Positions 37,601 through 46,642 are shown, counted from the stretch's first letter. The stretch is 64,000 nt of DNA from Ilyomonas sp965247435 (GCA_965247435.1 OZ252019.1:5146001-5210000), one strand, 5' to 3'. Made by a program: numbers and translations. The notes: generated by a model from the sequence alone, not told the origin.

Positions 37601-37721
37601 GGAAACTACTATAAAAGGCTACCGTGTAAAAGTGAAATATGAAAATGGGGGTGAATCACAGAATAGTGGAAGGGCTAAAGCAGTACTTAGCTCGTTTAAA
37701 AAGGCTTCATCAATAAAATAA
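34638..37721 (+). CDS. VirD4/TraG-like ATPase fused to a PD-(D/E)XK-like domain
   Basis: A 1027-aa protein with GTG start coupled to the gene before it. Residues of about 1-390 are an N-terminal region seen in type IV coupling-protein-like ATPases. The motor domain (about 395-780) has Walker A G-A-T-G-T-G-K-S-T near 413-421, DPHGDL just after it, and a Walker B strand FWLYIDEFGSF near 651. After a charged linker (about 790-865) comes a C-terminal restriction-fold domain with D899 (GKVDVALEK) and E912-x-S914 (CEVSVTT). Coupling proteins pump DNA in conjugation; a fused nuclease-like tail is unusual. No relaxase or other transfer gene is in the window. It could be a conjugation coupling protein or a DNA-targeting defence motor. 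Confidence 0.78.
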   Translation: MNSDSDIKKGRQLTEQFYEWEARGRGWLLADELVQLESPFHPFFFHFVPTSYIDDGKQHTVFSKALDFLKGGTKEPIIESYKTPPIDPFIYEDEQPLTLLQIAFPRGYKVRAEMMEQFFVMLSFCTEQPISFEIVATHTNIQVQLVLREVDEHYIKSQLKAYFPECNVQDKSETLFDLFSDELSFYIVDFGLKEEFMRPLSLVTSYDHDPYMSLFAILDALRQDERIIIQLLFNGTQNPWTPSILNSVSDGRNGSFFIDAPDMLALAQEKVSKPLCAVTARIVTQSESVEHAAVLLERAATLFTHLSASKYNSLLPLSDSAYDVNTRIEDVLLRVSHRVGMLLNVRELATLAHFPSASITSEKLVRDIQKTKAAPANTEGQAYMLGINSHQGIDRIVSLSAEQRLRHMHIIGATGTGKSTLLLNLINQDIHHKEGFCVLDPHGDLIETILTLIPANRVNDVVLIDPFDSEYPVAFNILHAHSDIEKEILSSDLVALFKRFSTSWGDQMNSVFANAILAFLESTTGGTLVDLRRFLIEKDFREKFLKTVTDQNVVYYWQKEFPILKSNSIGPILTRLDSFLRPKLIRNMVSDKQSLDFEHLMDSKKIILVKLSQGLIGAENSFLLGAFIVSKIQQAAMARQAKHQAARNNFWLYIDEFGSFVTPSMAMILSGARKYHLGLVLAHQDMHQIIKYDSELSNAILANAGTRICFRLGDTDAKRLQDGFSYFDASDLQNLPIGHTINRANRTEQDFSMQVLPLQRINATDYTQTIIDRSREMYAIQKLIMEDIPFESVEDVTDVSKEPKEKAPAESHTYISYEPVNDKQNEDSPIENKKKENKPLINKPPAKKESKKSSGDDDAVLKKAETEHRYMQLLIKKMAEARGYKAALEVPTANGGKVDVALEKDNIKIACEVSVTTDATWELHNIEKCLQAGYSTVIVCSKEQKSIEAIKQKIKASLSSLLQSRVQVLQPEELFQYLDSKTIDKTPKETTIKGYRVKVKYENGGESQNSGRAKAVLSSFKKASSIK

Positions 37722-37869
37722 GAGTTAAGACTACAGTCGATAAAGTTATATTTGGAAATCAAAATATGAGTGTAAATTTCTGATTAATAGGAGTTATAGA
37801 ATTTCAAATATAATTTATTGGAACCTACATTCTTGTATCTATAGATTTCAAATATTGAAACTTGGCACT

Positions 37870-40800
37870 ATGAAAAAACTCTATGTTCTTTTAATAACCT
37901 TTTTTTCAGTTATTACTTCTTTTACTCAAAATAATTTAATTCGTAATAGTGATTTCTCAAATTCTAATTCCGATTGGATTACTACAGGATCTTTCAATTA
38001 TAATGTATGTACAACTATCCCGTGTGAGCTTGATAATCCTTACGCATACACGTCACCAAATTGTAATAATACCAATGATGCTTCTGGTACTTTATCACAA
38101 GATATTATTATACCCACTAATTGTACCGGAGGAACATTTACATTTAAGCATAGAACCGGAACGACTAATACTTTTTCTGCTGTTGACTTTTTGAACGTAA
38201 ACTTGATAGCTATCGACCAAACAATACAGCCTATCCAGTTAAGTAATTTAAATTTTTCTCCAGACTTTTGCTTCCAAATTCCACCTGTTGATATTACTTC
38301 GTTTTTGGTTCAGCATAAAGGCCAGAAAATTACACTTAAATTTTATTCTGTCCAATCTGTAGATAATACTATTACAGTATTTAGAATCGATGACGTATCT
38401 TTAATTGTAACACTTGATAATGTTGGTACGACTGGTTGTGTCAATTGGGCGAATGATGCAAAGCCAGCTGATATCAATGTCTTTAACGCTGCCGAAGAGC
38501 TTTGCAAAGAAGGAATCATTAATAGCAACCTTGATCTTTCTACCTTTCCCAATTATTCAGTTCAAGATGCTGCTCAATATACACTTTCCTCCCTTTATGA
38601 GGGTTTAACTAAAATTCCATTATCCTTACCTTCAGATTATTTCCCTTCAATGTTTACAGACATTGACAATCTTTCAAGCAATTATTTGCATGCAATAAAA
38701 GCTATGACTTTTCTGGAGTACGGAGATGGTATTTCTTGTATCAACCGCAACTATTACTGCATCCAACCGACGAATGCAATTTCACTTGGAAATATATTAC
38801 GAATGGTGTTAGAAGCATACAACATAGCTCCTGATATCAATGGATATGACGGCTTCTCACATACGTCAAGTTCTTTCTTTTGCAATATTTACAGTGATGA
38901 TAATAATTATGGATATTTCCAAAAAGCATTCGAACTGCATCTATTAGATGGTTATTATTCAGGTTGTTCATTCCAATCCCAAATCACTCCAGGTGAGTTC
39001 TTTCTACTTATGCTTCAAAGGGTTCATTCTCAATATCAATACTTACACCCATCAATAAACAATGTTTCATTTTATACACCCAATAATTTAAAATTAACTA
39101 GTCAGTCTAATGATAGAGGTATATCCAAAGGATATTTTGAAACATATGAACAAGATGGGTTTAACATTCCTAGTAGTGGAATAGGCCTGCATTTCGGCTA
39201 CAATTACCATTCTGATTTGACGGAACAACCTTTATTAAACAGCGAAGTTTTGGCAGGCTCATTAGCAATGGAAAGCACCAAGGAATTACTATACCCATTA
39301 GGTATTGGATGGACTCATACCTATAACATTTATGCGCAGCCTGTTTCAGACAATAATGGAAATGAACCTTACTTAGTTATACATTGGGGTGATGGAGAAA
39401 CTGACATATTTGATCCTATTGCTAATAGGTATGTTACCTCCGGAGTATACGATATTAGCACTGCTATATTAGATAATAATAAAGTACAAATTCTTGATGT
39501 AAGGACAAAAGACCAATTGGTATATCAATTTAAAAGAGACGGAGCACTACTTTTATTACAATCAATTACAGACAGAAACAATAATTTACTACAATTTAAT
39601 TATGAACCATCTGTATGTGGACAATCAGGCTATGGTGATATAGGTTCTTCTAAGCGTTTATTGCAGGTAGTAGATTTTGTTGGAGGAAGATATTTGCAAT
39701 TTTCTTATCAACAAGGAACAGACTTATTAAGGCAAATAAGCGATAATACAGGGCGCAATATTCTATTTGATGTAAATAAAGAATCTCTCACTTTAAATGC
39801 AGTTACAAACCAGGTAAATGGGACTACTCATTACAGTTATTATTTGGACAATAGCTCTAAAAATTTGTTGTATTCAATTATTAGACCCAAGGGAAATAGT
39901 ATTACAAATCTGTATGACCATAAAAAATTAACCCATACTTCTACAAATGAGTATAGCGCAGCAGTAACTTTTACCCCAGATTACACTAATTCAAATAATA
40001 GTACTCAAACAACAGTTACAGTTACTCCTTCAACTGGAATAACATATACCACAGCGTACACGTATACCACTTATGGTAACATAGTGATCGCAAAAGATAG
40101 CATTTCTAATACAACGTATGTCTATGGTGATCCGAACAATCCAACACTACCTACAATTATAAGAAACGAATACGATAACCTTGCTGAAGTGTTTGAATAC
40201 GATGGTATAGGAAATATCAAAAGACATAGCAGACAAGGCAGAAACGAAGATGATGTTGAAGAATACTTTACCTATGACCAAGCGAATAATATTAAAACAC
40301 ATATTTGGCCGAATGGAACTACGATCAACTGCGAATATGACAATAATTTCAATCTTACTAAAGAGACTGGTCCTTTAGGATATAATAAAACATATACTCG
40401 GGATGCACTTGGAAGGATACAAGCTATATCTGATGGAACTACCCAAACTAATCTGGGATACAATAGCTATGGCAATTTAAATTCCATTTCTATAGAAGGG
40501 ACAAGTATCTCGCAAACTGCAGAGTATGATGGGTTGAGCCGTATTAAAACTCTAACAAATCCGAAAAGTGTTATAACCAGCTATACCTACGATCCTCTCG
40601 ATAATATTACACAAGTCATACAAGACCTAGGAGGGTTAGCGATTACCAAACAATATACTTTCGATGCAAATAATAACCTTTCAACTATAAAGGACCCTAA
40701 TCAAACGCTAATACAGTTATTCTATAATAATTCGGACGACCTTACAAAAGAAACAAAAGGTAATCTTTTAAGATCTTGGACATATAATGCTGATGGTACA

Positions 40801-42561
40801 ATACAGCAATATGAAGATAAAAATATCCATCAATTCAATTACAGTTACTACCCAAGCGGTGATCCGAATGAAGGCAAATTGAAAAGTAATGGCTATCAAA
40901 ACTTTGTATATTTAGATGGTGATAAGCAACTCCAGGCAGTTCAATTAGTTCAAAATTCACCCAATGATATCAATTTCCGATATGATGATTTGTTACGAAT
41001 ACAATCAGAAAGTTGTTATACTCCGGAGTTTTCTTCAACTACTGCCTATGAATATGACATCTCCAGTAATATTAAAAAAGTTTCTCTTCCGCAGGATAAA
41101 TCTCTAAATTATAACTATGATGCCTTAAATCGTATTTCGTCCATTACAGACTGGAATAATGCTTTGCTTGTTCAGTATTCCTATACATCAAATGGACGTT
41201 TAGAAAGCGAGACCTTAGGCAACGGAGTGATGGTACATTATCATTATGATGCCGCGTCACGTCTTGATAGCATCTGGAGTGCAAAAAGCGATGGCACACT
41301 ATTGCACTCAGTCGGGTGCTCATTAGACAATGTTGGTAACCATATAAGAGAATCCACTTTTGTAAATTGGACTAATGGCTATTATCGCCAAAAATTGTCT
41401 GACCCTCATTCCTATACTTATGATCTTAATGATCACCTTATTAGTTTGGACAATGTTGCTGTTAACAACGATCACAACGGAAATATTCTAAATAATCTTT
41501 TTCACGGATTTACAGACGCTACGTATGATTTGCATAACAATCTTTTGTCCTGTAGTGTAGATGGGAAAATCAAATCATTTACTTATGATGCACAGGAAAA
41601 CAGGATTGGAGATGACAACATGCAATTCGTTCTTGATTATGTAAACAATAGTAACGTATTAGCAATCCAGCAAAAAGGTTCATCTGAATATCAACAATTT
41701 TATGCCTATTCACCCTATGGAATGGTGTGTAGTATCGACCCTAACACAAATGCAAAAACATACTACTTATACGATTTTAGAGGAAGTACAATAGCGCTTG
41801 TAGATGATAATCAGAACCTTACCCAATATTATAAATATGCTCCTTTCGGAGAGATTACCGAATCATCAGATTTAAATAAAACAGCGACACCCTTTCTTTT
41901 TGTAGGCAAATATGGTGTAATGTACGAGAGCCCGCATTTATACTACATGCGAGCGCGTTACTACGATCCAACCATTGGTAGGTTTCAAGGTGAAGATAGA
42001 AATTGGAGCACAAATCTTTTTAATTATGGAGATAATAATCCTTTAAGCAATATTGATCCCCAAGGACAAATCTCAGTAGATGCAGGAGCGTTTGGTTTTG
42101 AATATAGTTCATCATCTACAAGTATAGGAAAGTTAGCGGGCGCTACAGCCGCTATTGGATTATTAGCTTATGAAATACAAAATATTATAAAAGATGAATC
42201 ACAAAGAACTTATATAACTTATAATCTTACTAATTCGACAAATGGTAAAATCTATTTTGGTCGATCAAGTGGATTCGGTACACCTCAACAAATTTTAGCT
42301 AAAAGATATGCTGGTCATGATATGGCTGAAATTGGGTATATTAATCCAACTTTAGATAAATATATGACTGGTTTCCCGGTAGGATATAGTGCTATTAGAG
42401 GAAGAGAACAAATGTTAGTTGATTCATATGGCGGAATTTATTTTAGAAACTCTAATCCTCGTCTTGGAAACACCATTAATCCTATTTCAAAATTTAATAC
42501 TTTTAGAGGAATATATATAAATGCAGCAAAAGATGCATTTGGTGCAATACAACCACAATGA
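37870..42561 (+). CDS. Second RHS polymorphic toxin with GIY-YIG-like nuclease tip
   Basis: An exported protein of 1563 aa from ATG 37870 (a TTG 15 bases earlier is also open). It has a signal peptide, an N-terminal carbohydrate-binding-like beta domain, an SLH-like region (about 195-380), a DUF6531-type segment, then many YD repeats and the core end YYMRARYYDPTIGRFQ with NIDPQGQ. The tip (about the last 122 residues) matches a GIY-YIG/URI nuclease: TYITYNLTN, GKIYFGRSSG, a conserved R-x2-H (KRYAGH), and the glutamate in GREQMLVDSYGG. A candidate immunity gene overlaps the stop codon by 4 bases. The locus is separate from the 13-33 kb one and runs the other way. A possible promoter (TTG 37818, TAGATTTC 37842) lies upstream. 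Confidence 0.88.
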   Translation: MKKLYVLLITFFSVITSFTQNNLIRNSDFSNSNSDWITTGSFNYNVCTTIPCELDNPYAYTSPNCNNTNDASGTLSQDIIIPTNCTGGTFTFKHRTGTTNTFSAVDFLNVNLIAIDQTIQPIQLSNLNFSPDFCFQIPPVDITSFLVQHKGQKITLKFYSVQSVDNTITVFRIDDVSLIVTLDNVGTTGCVNWANDAKPADINVFNAAEELCKEGIINSNLDLSTFPNYSVQDAAQYTLSSLYEGLTKIPLSLPSDYFPSMFTDIDNLSSNYLHAIKAMTFLEYGDGISCINRNYYCIQPTNAISLGNILRMVLEAYNIAPDINGYDGFSHTSSSFFCNIYSDDNNYGYFQKAFELHLLDGYYSGCSFQSQITPGEFFLLMLQRVHSQYQYLHPSINNVSFYTPNNLKLTSQSNDRGISKGYFETYEQDGFNIPSSGIGLHFGYNYHSDLTEQPLLNSEVLAGSLAMESTKELLYPLGIGWTHTYNIYAQPVSDNNGNEPYLVIHWGDGETDIFDPIANRYVTSGVYDISTAILDNNKVQILDVRTKDQLVYQFKRDGALLLLQSITDRNNNLLQFNYEPSVCGQSGYGDIGSSKRLLQVVDFVGGRYLQFSYQQGTDLLRQISDNTGRNILFDVNKESLTLNAVTNQVNGTTHYSYYLDNSSKNLLYSIIRPKGNSITNLYDHKKLTHTSTNEYSAAVTFTPDYTNSNNSTQTTVTVTPSTGITYTTAYTYTTYGNIVIAKDSISNTTYVYGDPNNPTLPTIIRNEYDNLAEVFEYDGIGNIKRHSRQGRNEDDVEEYFTYDQANNIKTHIWPNGTTINCEYDNNFNLTKETGPLGYNKTYTRDALGRIQAISDGTTQTNLGYNSYGNLNSISIEGTSISQTAEYDGLSRIKTLTNPKSVITSYTYDPLDNITQVIQDLGGLAITKQYTFDANNNLSTIKDPNQTLIQLFYNNSDDLTKETKGNLLRSWTYNADGTIQQYEDKNIHQFNYSYYPSGDPNEGKLKSNGYQNFVYLDGDKQLQAVQLVQNSPNDINFRYDDLLRIQSESCYTPEFSSTTAYEYDISSNIKKVSLPQDKSLNYNYDALNRISSITDWNNALLVQYSYTSNGRLESETLGNGVMVHYHYDAASRLDSIWSAKSDGTLLHSVGCSLDNVGNHIRESTFVNWTNGYYRQKLSDPHSYTYDLNDHLISLDNVAVNNDHNGNILNNLFHGFTDATYDLHNNLLSCSVDGKIKSFTYDAQENRIGDDNMQFVLDYVNNSNVLAIQQKGSSEYQQFYAYSPYGMVCSIDPNTNAKTYYLYDFRGSTIALVDDNQNLTQYYKYAPFGEITESSDLNKTATPFLFVGKYGVMYESPHLYYMRARYYDPTIGRFQGEDRNWSTNLFNYGDNNPLSNIDPQGQISVDAGAFGFEYSSSSTSIGKLAGATAAIGLLAYEIQNIIKDESQRTYITYNLTNSTNGKIYFGRSSGFGTPQQILAKRYAGHDMAEIGYINPTLDKYMTGFPVGYSAIRGREQMLVDSYGGIYFRNSNPRLGNTINPISKFNTFRGIYINAAKDAFGAIQPQ

Positions 42562-42986
42562 ACAACAATAATTTAAACTATTTTAAAAATAAATGCTTAT
42601 TATATTATCAATTCCTTATTGATAATATGGGTATGCAAGCAACACACTTTATAAAAATTAAAGACCTTATAGAGAAAGCGTATAGAGAAAAAAACGTTAG
42701 ACAGCTCAAAGCAGCTGACAATGATATTAACCAGCAATTAAAGGAAATACCTTTATCTAAATTAACTGAATTAAATTTACTCTTTCAGAAGGAGCTTGGC
42801 ATAAACGTTAAAGAAATAGAGACTATTCGTTTAAAAAATATAAAAAAAATCATTAAAAAAAGTAAAATTAATAGCCCTGACGAATTTTACTTATTAGAGG
42901 ATAGAGTTGATGAAATATATAATGAAGAGGATAAGAAAGATGAGTTAAAATCGATAAATAAACTACTCAGTACATATAGAAACTAA
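42558..42986 (+). CDS. Candidate immunity protein for the GIY-YIG RHS toxin
   Basis: A 142-aa, all-helical, lysine- and glutamate-rich soluble protein. Its ATG overlaps the toxin stop codon (ATGA), so it is translationally coupled to it. Position, size and charge fit an immunity protein that would block the nuclease tip. I do not recognise a family. Confidence 0.68.
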   Translation: MNNNNLNYFKNKCLLYYQFLIDNMGMQATHFIKIKDLIEKAYREKNVRQLKAADNDINQQLKEIPLSKLTELNLLFQKELGINVKEIETIRLKNIKKIIKKSKINSPDEFYLLEDRVDEIYNEEDKKDELKSINKLLSTYRN

Positions 42987-43010
42987 TTAATAGAACTTTA
43001 AGACATTTTT

Positions 43011-43730
43011 ATGAAACTAGCTTTTGTACTGCCATTACTTTTATTCATAGTAAAATGTTATGCGCAGTCAGTAAGTTATACTTACGATAATGCAAACCGC
43101 TTAAAGCAAATTATCAGCTCTATTGATATCACCACCTACGAATATGATCCAAACGGCAATCGGATAAGTACGACCATAACGCCAAGAGTATTGCCGGTTC
43201 AGCTACTTTCCTTTAATGCAGTCAAGCAAGGCTCCCAAGCACTTTTAACATGGGCAACTATACAGGAGAATAATAGTGCAAAGTTTGATATTGAACATTC
43301 CATTGATGGCAGAAACTTTCAATCATTTATAGCTGTACCAGCAAAAGGACTACAAACCAAAGCTAACTATTCAACACTACATTGCTGCCCTATTTCAGGC
43401 ATTAACTATTACCGTTTAAAAATGATTGATAAAGATGGAAAATATGTTTATTCGGAGGTTAAGCAGGTAACCTTTGAAAATCCTTTTGCAATAAAAATTT
43501 ATCCTAATCCACTTTCACAAAAGAATGCTTTGACCGTTACTTTCAGTAAGGCACTTGATAGCGATGCACAAACCTATATTTATACAACAACAGGAATTAA
43601 GGTTATAACAACATTTACTAAGGGGCAAACAAGTTATTCTATAAACCTTCCCCCGTTAGCTTCCGGAACCTATTTTATTGTGGTAAATACAAGGGAAAAA
43701 CTATATCAATCAACGTTTGTAAAGCAGTAA
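43011..43730 (+). CDS. T9SS-targeted protein with YD repeats
   Basis: A 239-aa protein with a signal peptide (about 1-18, cleavage after CYAQ), two short YD-type repeats (SYTYDNANRLKQI and TYEYDPNGNRIST), a fibronectin-like domain that begins PVQLLSFNA, and a C-terminal type A sorting domain (KIYPNPLSQ, then GTYFIVV and a final KQ). The sorting domain sends it to the cell surface through the type IX secretion system. It lies 24 bases after the immunity gene. It looks like a remnant or relative of an RHS protein joined to a T9SS tail; surface function is unknown. Confidence 0.75.
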   Translation: MKLAFVLPLLLFIVKCYAQSVSYTYDNANRLKQIISSIDITTYEYDPNGNRISTTITPRVLPVQLLSFNAVKQGSQALLTWATIQENNSAKFDIEHSIDGRNFQSFIAVPAKGLQTKANYSTLHCCPISGINYYRLKMIDKDGKYVYSEVKQVTFENPFAIKIYPNPLSQKNALTVTFSKALDSDAQTYIYTTTGIKVITTFTKGQTSYSINLPPLASGTYFIVVNTREKLYQSTFVKQ

Positions 43731-43744
43731 TTTTTAGGTCGGTT

Positions 43745-44110
43745 CTACTTTTTATCTTTTGAAAGGAGCTTATCAATAACCTCTTTAAGTGTTTTTATTT
43801 CATCATCTTTTGCCGCTACAAGCTTCTCAACCATCTCCTTTTGTGTAGAGACAAATGTTTCAATATAGCCTATAGCGTGTTGCGTTCCCTGGTTTGGCTG
43901 TAGGTTAATGATTGCCGGCTGCTGATTCATAATATCAAGCGGTGAAACTTGCAGTACGGTCGCAATCTTTTGCAGCATTTCAGCCGTAAGCTTAGTTTGG
44001 TTGGTTTCAATCTTACTATAGCTATTTTGCTTTATGCCTAAACTATCTGCCATAGTCTCCTGAGAGAGATTTCTAAGCTCCCGAATCATCCTTATTTTCT
44101 CACCATACAT
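43745..44110 (-). CDS. XRE-type regulator with C-terminal coiled coil
   Basis: A 121-aa protein. Residues of about 5-60 are a Cro/C1 helix-turn-helix (IRELRNLSQETMADSLGI, then YSKIETNQTKL). Residues of about 85-120 form a charged helix for dimerisation. This layout is common in Bacteroidota. It is divergent from the lipoprotein gene at 44227 and convergent with the T9SS gene. A target is not apparent. Confidence 0.8.
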   Translation of the reverse strand: MYGEKIRMIRELRNLSQETMADSLGIKQNSYSKIETNQTKLTAEMLQKIATVLQVSPLDIMNQQPAIINLQPNQGTQHAIGYIETFVSTQKEMVEKLVAAKDDEIKTLKEVIDKLLSKDKK

Positions 44111-44226
44111 ATACCTGAAATTTGTTTAAAAGTAGCACAAAAAGGGATAAAGTATCACGGTTTGTGGTAGGAATGTGAAAGTTGTTTTAGCACCTTTGGA
44201 GACACCACATAACAAACCAAAGCCCT

Positions 44227-45111
44227 ATGAAAACACTTTATCATTCTTTGCTGTACAGTATTTTTCTTATTTCTATCTGCACAATACAGGCATGTTCTAA
44301 AGATTCTGATAGCACAACTCCAGACCCTCCGCCACCGCCTCCCCCAAAGCAATTAACGGTGGTAACTAATAAAGCAGAAAGAACATTTGTTAACGCATAC
44401 GGATGCACTGGCAAGATCACTGATGATGGCGGCACCACTGTAACCGAATACGGAATGTGTTGGGGTACCAACGCAAATCCAACCAAAGCTGATACCTTCT
44501 ATGCTAATACGGGACCAGATATAGAGGTAACATTAGTTGGATTAAATGCGAAACAAACCTATCATGTACGTGCGTATGCAGTAAATTCAACAGGCACTGT
44601 ATATGGAAATGATGTGTCTTTTACAACGCCTTTAGACATTGGTTTTGCGTATGAAGGTGGTATTATCTTTAGCTATGATAGTTCATATACGCATGGCTTA
44701 GTGGCAGCGCCCTATGACCAGGGCAAAGACGTACCATATGCACCAGGGAATTTATTTGCTACCACAACATACGCAAACAGTGTTTCAAACGGTTCATACA
44801 ACACCGACCAAATACTAAATAATTATGGGAATTTTGATAGGTATGCTGCAAAACTATGTCGCGATTATAAAGGCGGCGGCTATAGTGATTGGTACTTACC
44901 GGCTGCTGATGAATTATCACTTTTAGCCCTACGACAACAGGCCGTTGGAGGCTTCCCAATGCCTGATCAATTCACCCAATATTTCTATTGGAGTTCTACA
45001 GAATACGACTATTTCCGCGCCTGGGATGTTGAATTTAATACAGCATTTGCGAACAGTTATTACGACCAAAAGAACTCAAATTATTATGTACGGGCAATCC
45101 GGGCGTTTTAA
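44227..45111 (+). CDS. Lipoprotein with fibronectin-like and DUF1566-like domains
   Basis: A 294-aa lipoprotein: signal peptide with lipobox IQAC (cysteine 23), a poly-proline linker, a fibronectin-III-like domain (about 43-137, with the TEYGMCWGT motif of Bacteroidota surface proteins), and a C-terminal DUF1566-like domain (about 143-294: SDWYLPAADELSLL, YWSSTEYD, YYVRAIRAF). DUF1566-type domains have a C-type-lectin-like fold in surface proteins. It is probably outer-membrane, facing outward. It stands alone. Confidence 0.8.
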   Translation: MKTLYHSLLYSIFLISICTIQACSKDSDSTTPDPPPPPPPKQLTVVTNKAERTFVNAYGCTGKITDDGGTTVTEYGMCWGTNANPTKADTFYANTGPDIEVTLVGLNAKQTYHVRAYAVNSTGTVYGNDVSFTTPLDIGFAYEGGIIFSYDSSYTHGLVAAPYDQGKDVPYAPGNLFATTTYANSVSNGSYNTDQILNNYGNFDRYAAKLCRDYKGGGYSDWYLPAADELSLLALRQQAVGGFPMPDQFTQYFYWSSTEYDYFRAWDVEFNTAFANSYYDQKNSNYYVRAIRAF

Positions 45112-45123
45112 AAAAGCTATTAC

Positions 45124-45378
45124 CTACTCACACAATTTACAAGGTTTTCTATTGTAAGTGTCTGTTGCTTCGCTCAGCTTTACTTTCAAAATTTCATGTG
45201 AGCAACGATTAAGTCCGCTGCATTTTTTCGAGGCATGATACGCGTATGCAGTTTTGCTGTCGCAGATGTACACGTACGTTTCTGCTTTGTTGGTAACATG
45301 CATTTCATGCTGAGCAGAGAGCGACACATTAGTGCAAAGCGTACAAGAAAGGAGAAGTAGGATAATAAATTTACGCAT
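45124..45378 (-). CDS. Small exported cysteine-containing protein
   Basis: An 84-aa protein with a signal peptide (MRKFIILLLLSCTLCTNVSL, cleavage near SAQ). The mature part has a conserved pattern of cysteines (YICDSKTAYAYH, KKCSGLNRCSHE, KPCKLCE) that resembles a small Bacteroidota domain placed after signal peptides. Function unknown. It converges with the lipoprotein gene, 12 bases apart. Confidence 0.65.
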   Translation of the reverse strand: MRKFIILLLLSCTLCTNVSLSAQHEMHVTNKAETYVYICDSKTAYAYHASKKCSGLNRCSHEILKVKLSEATDTYNRKPCKLCE

Positions 45379-45584
45379 CGGATTTGTATTTGCAATAAAG
45401 CTAAAAAATTTTGAATTATATCAAACAATTTAATTACTCTCAATGTTATGCAACACTAACTCAGCATCTTGTTAGTAAATTTCTAACCTCATAAAGCACA
45501 TTATTTTAAATAAACTAATAAATTAGTTTAGATGGATATATTATAATGTATTGCGTAATTTCTAGGTCTTAGAATATTTAAAGT

Positions 45585-45608
45585 GGTAACTACATACTTG
45601 TTTAACCC
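45585..45608 (+). repeat. Left terminal inverted repeat of the IS1595-family element
   Basis: GGTAACTACATACTTG then TTTAACCC. It differs from the right end at two central positions only. Confidence 0.93.
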
Positions 45609-45650
45609 ATTTCTTCAAATTTGTTATATTTGAATTCTAAACTTGCCATT

Positions 45651-45833
45651 ATGCCAGAAGAAGAAAAGCCAAAAGATCAACCAAAACTTGAAATAAAAGT
45701 TAATGATGATAATGATATTTCCAAAATAAGAAATTGGGAAATAGTAGACACCAATTCAGCAGCTATTATAAAGAAAAGTAAGGATATTGAATCGTCTAAT
45801 AGAGGAAACAAGCCCCCTAATACAGATGATTGA
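45651..45833 (+). CDS. Small acidic cargo protein (60 aa)
   Basis: A 60-aa, very charged protein (MPEEEKPKDQPKLEIKVNDD at the start), probably disordered. A perfect -7 motif TATATTTG at 45625-45632 lies 18 bases upstream of the ATG, just inside the transposon's left end, so it may be expressed from there. Its 3' end overlaps the 3' end of the convergent membrane-protein gene by 17 bases. No family recognised. Confidence 0.45.
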   Translation: MPEEEKPKDQPKLEIKVNDDNDISKIRNWEIVDTNSAAIIKKSKDIESSNRGNKPPNTDD

Positions 45834-46386
45834 TAATGACAAATATTAAGAAAATGATCACCGGAACTATAACTATCATTATAAGTGCTAAGTGATATTT
45901 TTTCCATCTACTATTATTTATTTCCTTATTAGTAGCTATTCTTTGCTGATATTGTACAAACTCTGAAACATAAAAGTGTATAATTATATCATCCGCTTTG
46001 TTTTTATCAAAAAATAAATCTTTGAATAGGGATTTTGGTTCGCTTCCTATAATAGCATAATCCTTTCCGAAAAGGTTATAGGTTAGTAAAACAATTATGA
46101 TAAATAGGTAAACGCCTGTGTATATACACGTTAAGAATGTACTATATACAATATGGTCAAATTGTTTTGATAGCGCAAACCACTGCGAAAAACCATACCC
46201 AAATAAGGCAATTAACAAACCAGCGATTAGGGTTAATAGTGTTGTTGATCTTGTTACAATATTATTGCCTGCATCAGAAGTTTCTTTAACCTGCTTTTCA
46301 GCTTGGTCAAAAATGAATTTAGCATGTATATCTGAAACCTTATTGTGGTATTTTATGTCATACCATTCTATTTTATTTTCTTCCAT
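45817..46386 (-). CDS. Three-helix membrane protein, transposon cargo
   Basis: A 189-aa protein. After a soluble N-terminal helix (HAKFIFDQAEKQVKETSDAG, about 19-40) come two membrane helices (about 48-66 and 80-103), a cytosolic loop of about 55 residues, and a third helix at the C-terminus (LALIMIVIVPVIIFLIFVII). The layout resembles small membrane effectors of bacterial conflict systems, but I see no diagnostic residues and cannot assign a family. It is carried inside the IS1595-family element. Confidence 0.6.
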   Translation of the reverse strand: MEENKIEWYDIKYHNKVSDIHAKFIFDQAEKQVKETSDAGNNIVTRSTTLLTLIAGLLIALFGYGFSQWFALSKQFDHIVYSTFLTCIYTGVYLFIIIVLLTYNLFGKDYAIIGSEPKSLFKDLFFDKNKADDIIIHFYVSEFVQYQQRIATNKEINNSRWKKYHLALIMIVIVPVIIFLIFVIINHLY

Positions 46387-46468
46387 AAAGTTGTATTTTT
46401 ACTTTAAGGAATTAGCTAACTAATCCTAATTTAGAATGGCAGTTGTTGAGAGCAACTGCTTTTTTATT

Positions 46469-46642
46469 TTAACATTCTTGTGGCGGTTCGCAATCTTGAT
46501 CCTTAACCGGCAAATCTTCGCTTTCTTGACTTTCCATTACTTCGTCAACATCGGTTGATTTAACGTTAGCAATATGTTGCACTAATTCTTCAAAAGAAAA
46601 ATCTTTATCAAGTTTTATTATGTCAGCTTTCTTTTTTTTCAT
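46469..46642 (-). CDS. Small gene coupled to the IS1595-family transposase
   Basis: A 57-aa, acidic protein starting MKKKKADIIKLDKDFSFEEL and ending in QDCEPPQEC. Its ATG overlaps the transposase stop codon (TAATG), so it is translated with it. Small coupled genes after ISXO2-like transposases are common in Bacteroidota; their role is unknown. Confidence 0.6.
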   Translation of the reverse strand: MKKKKADIIKLDKDFSFEELVQHIANVKSTDVDEVMESQESEDLPVKDQDCEPPQEC

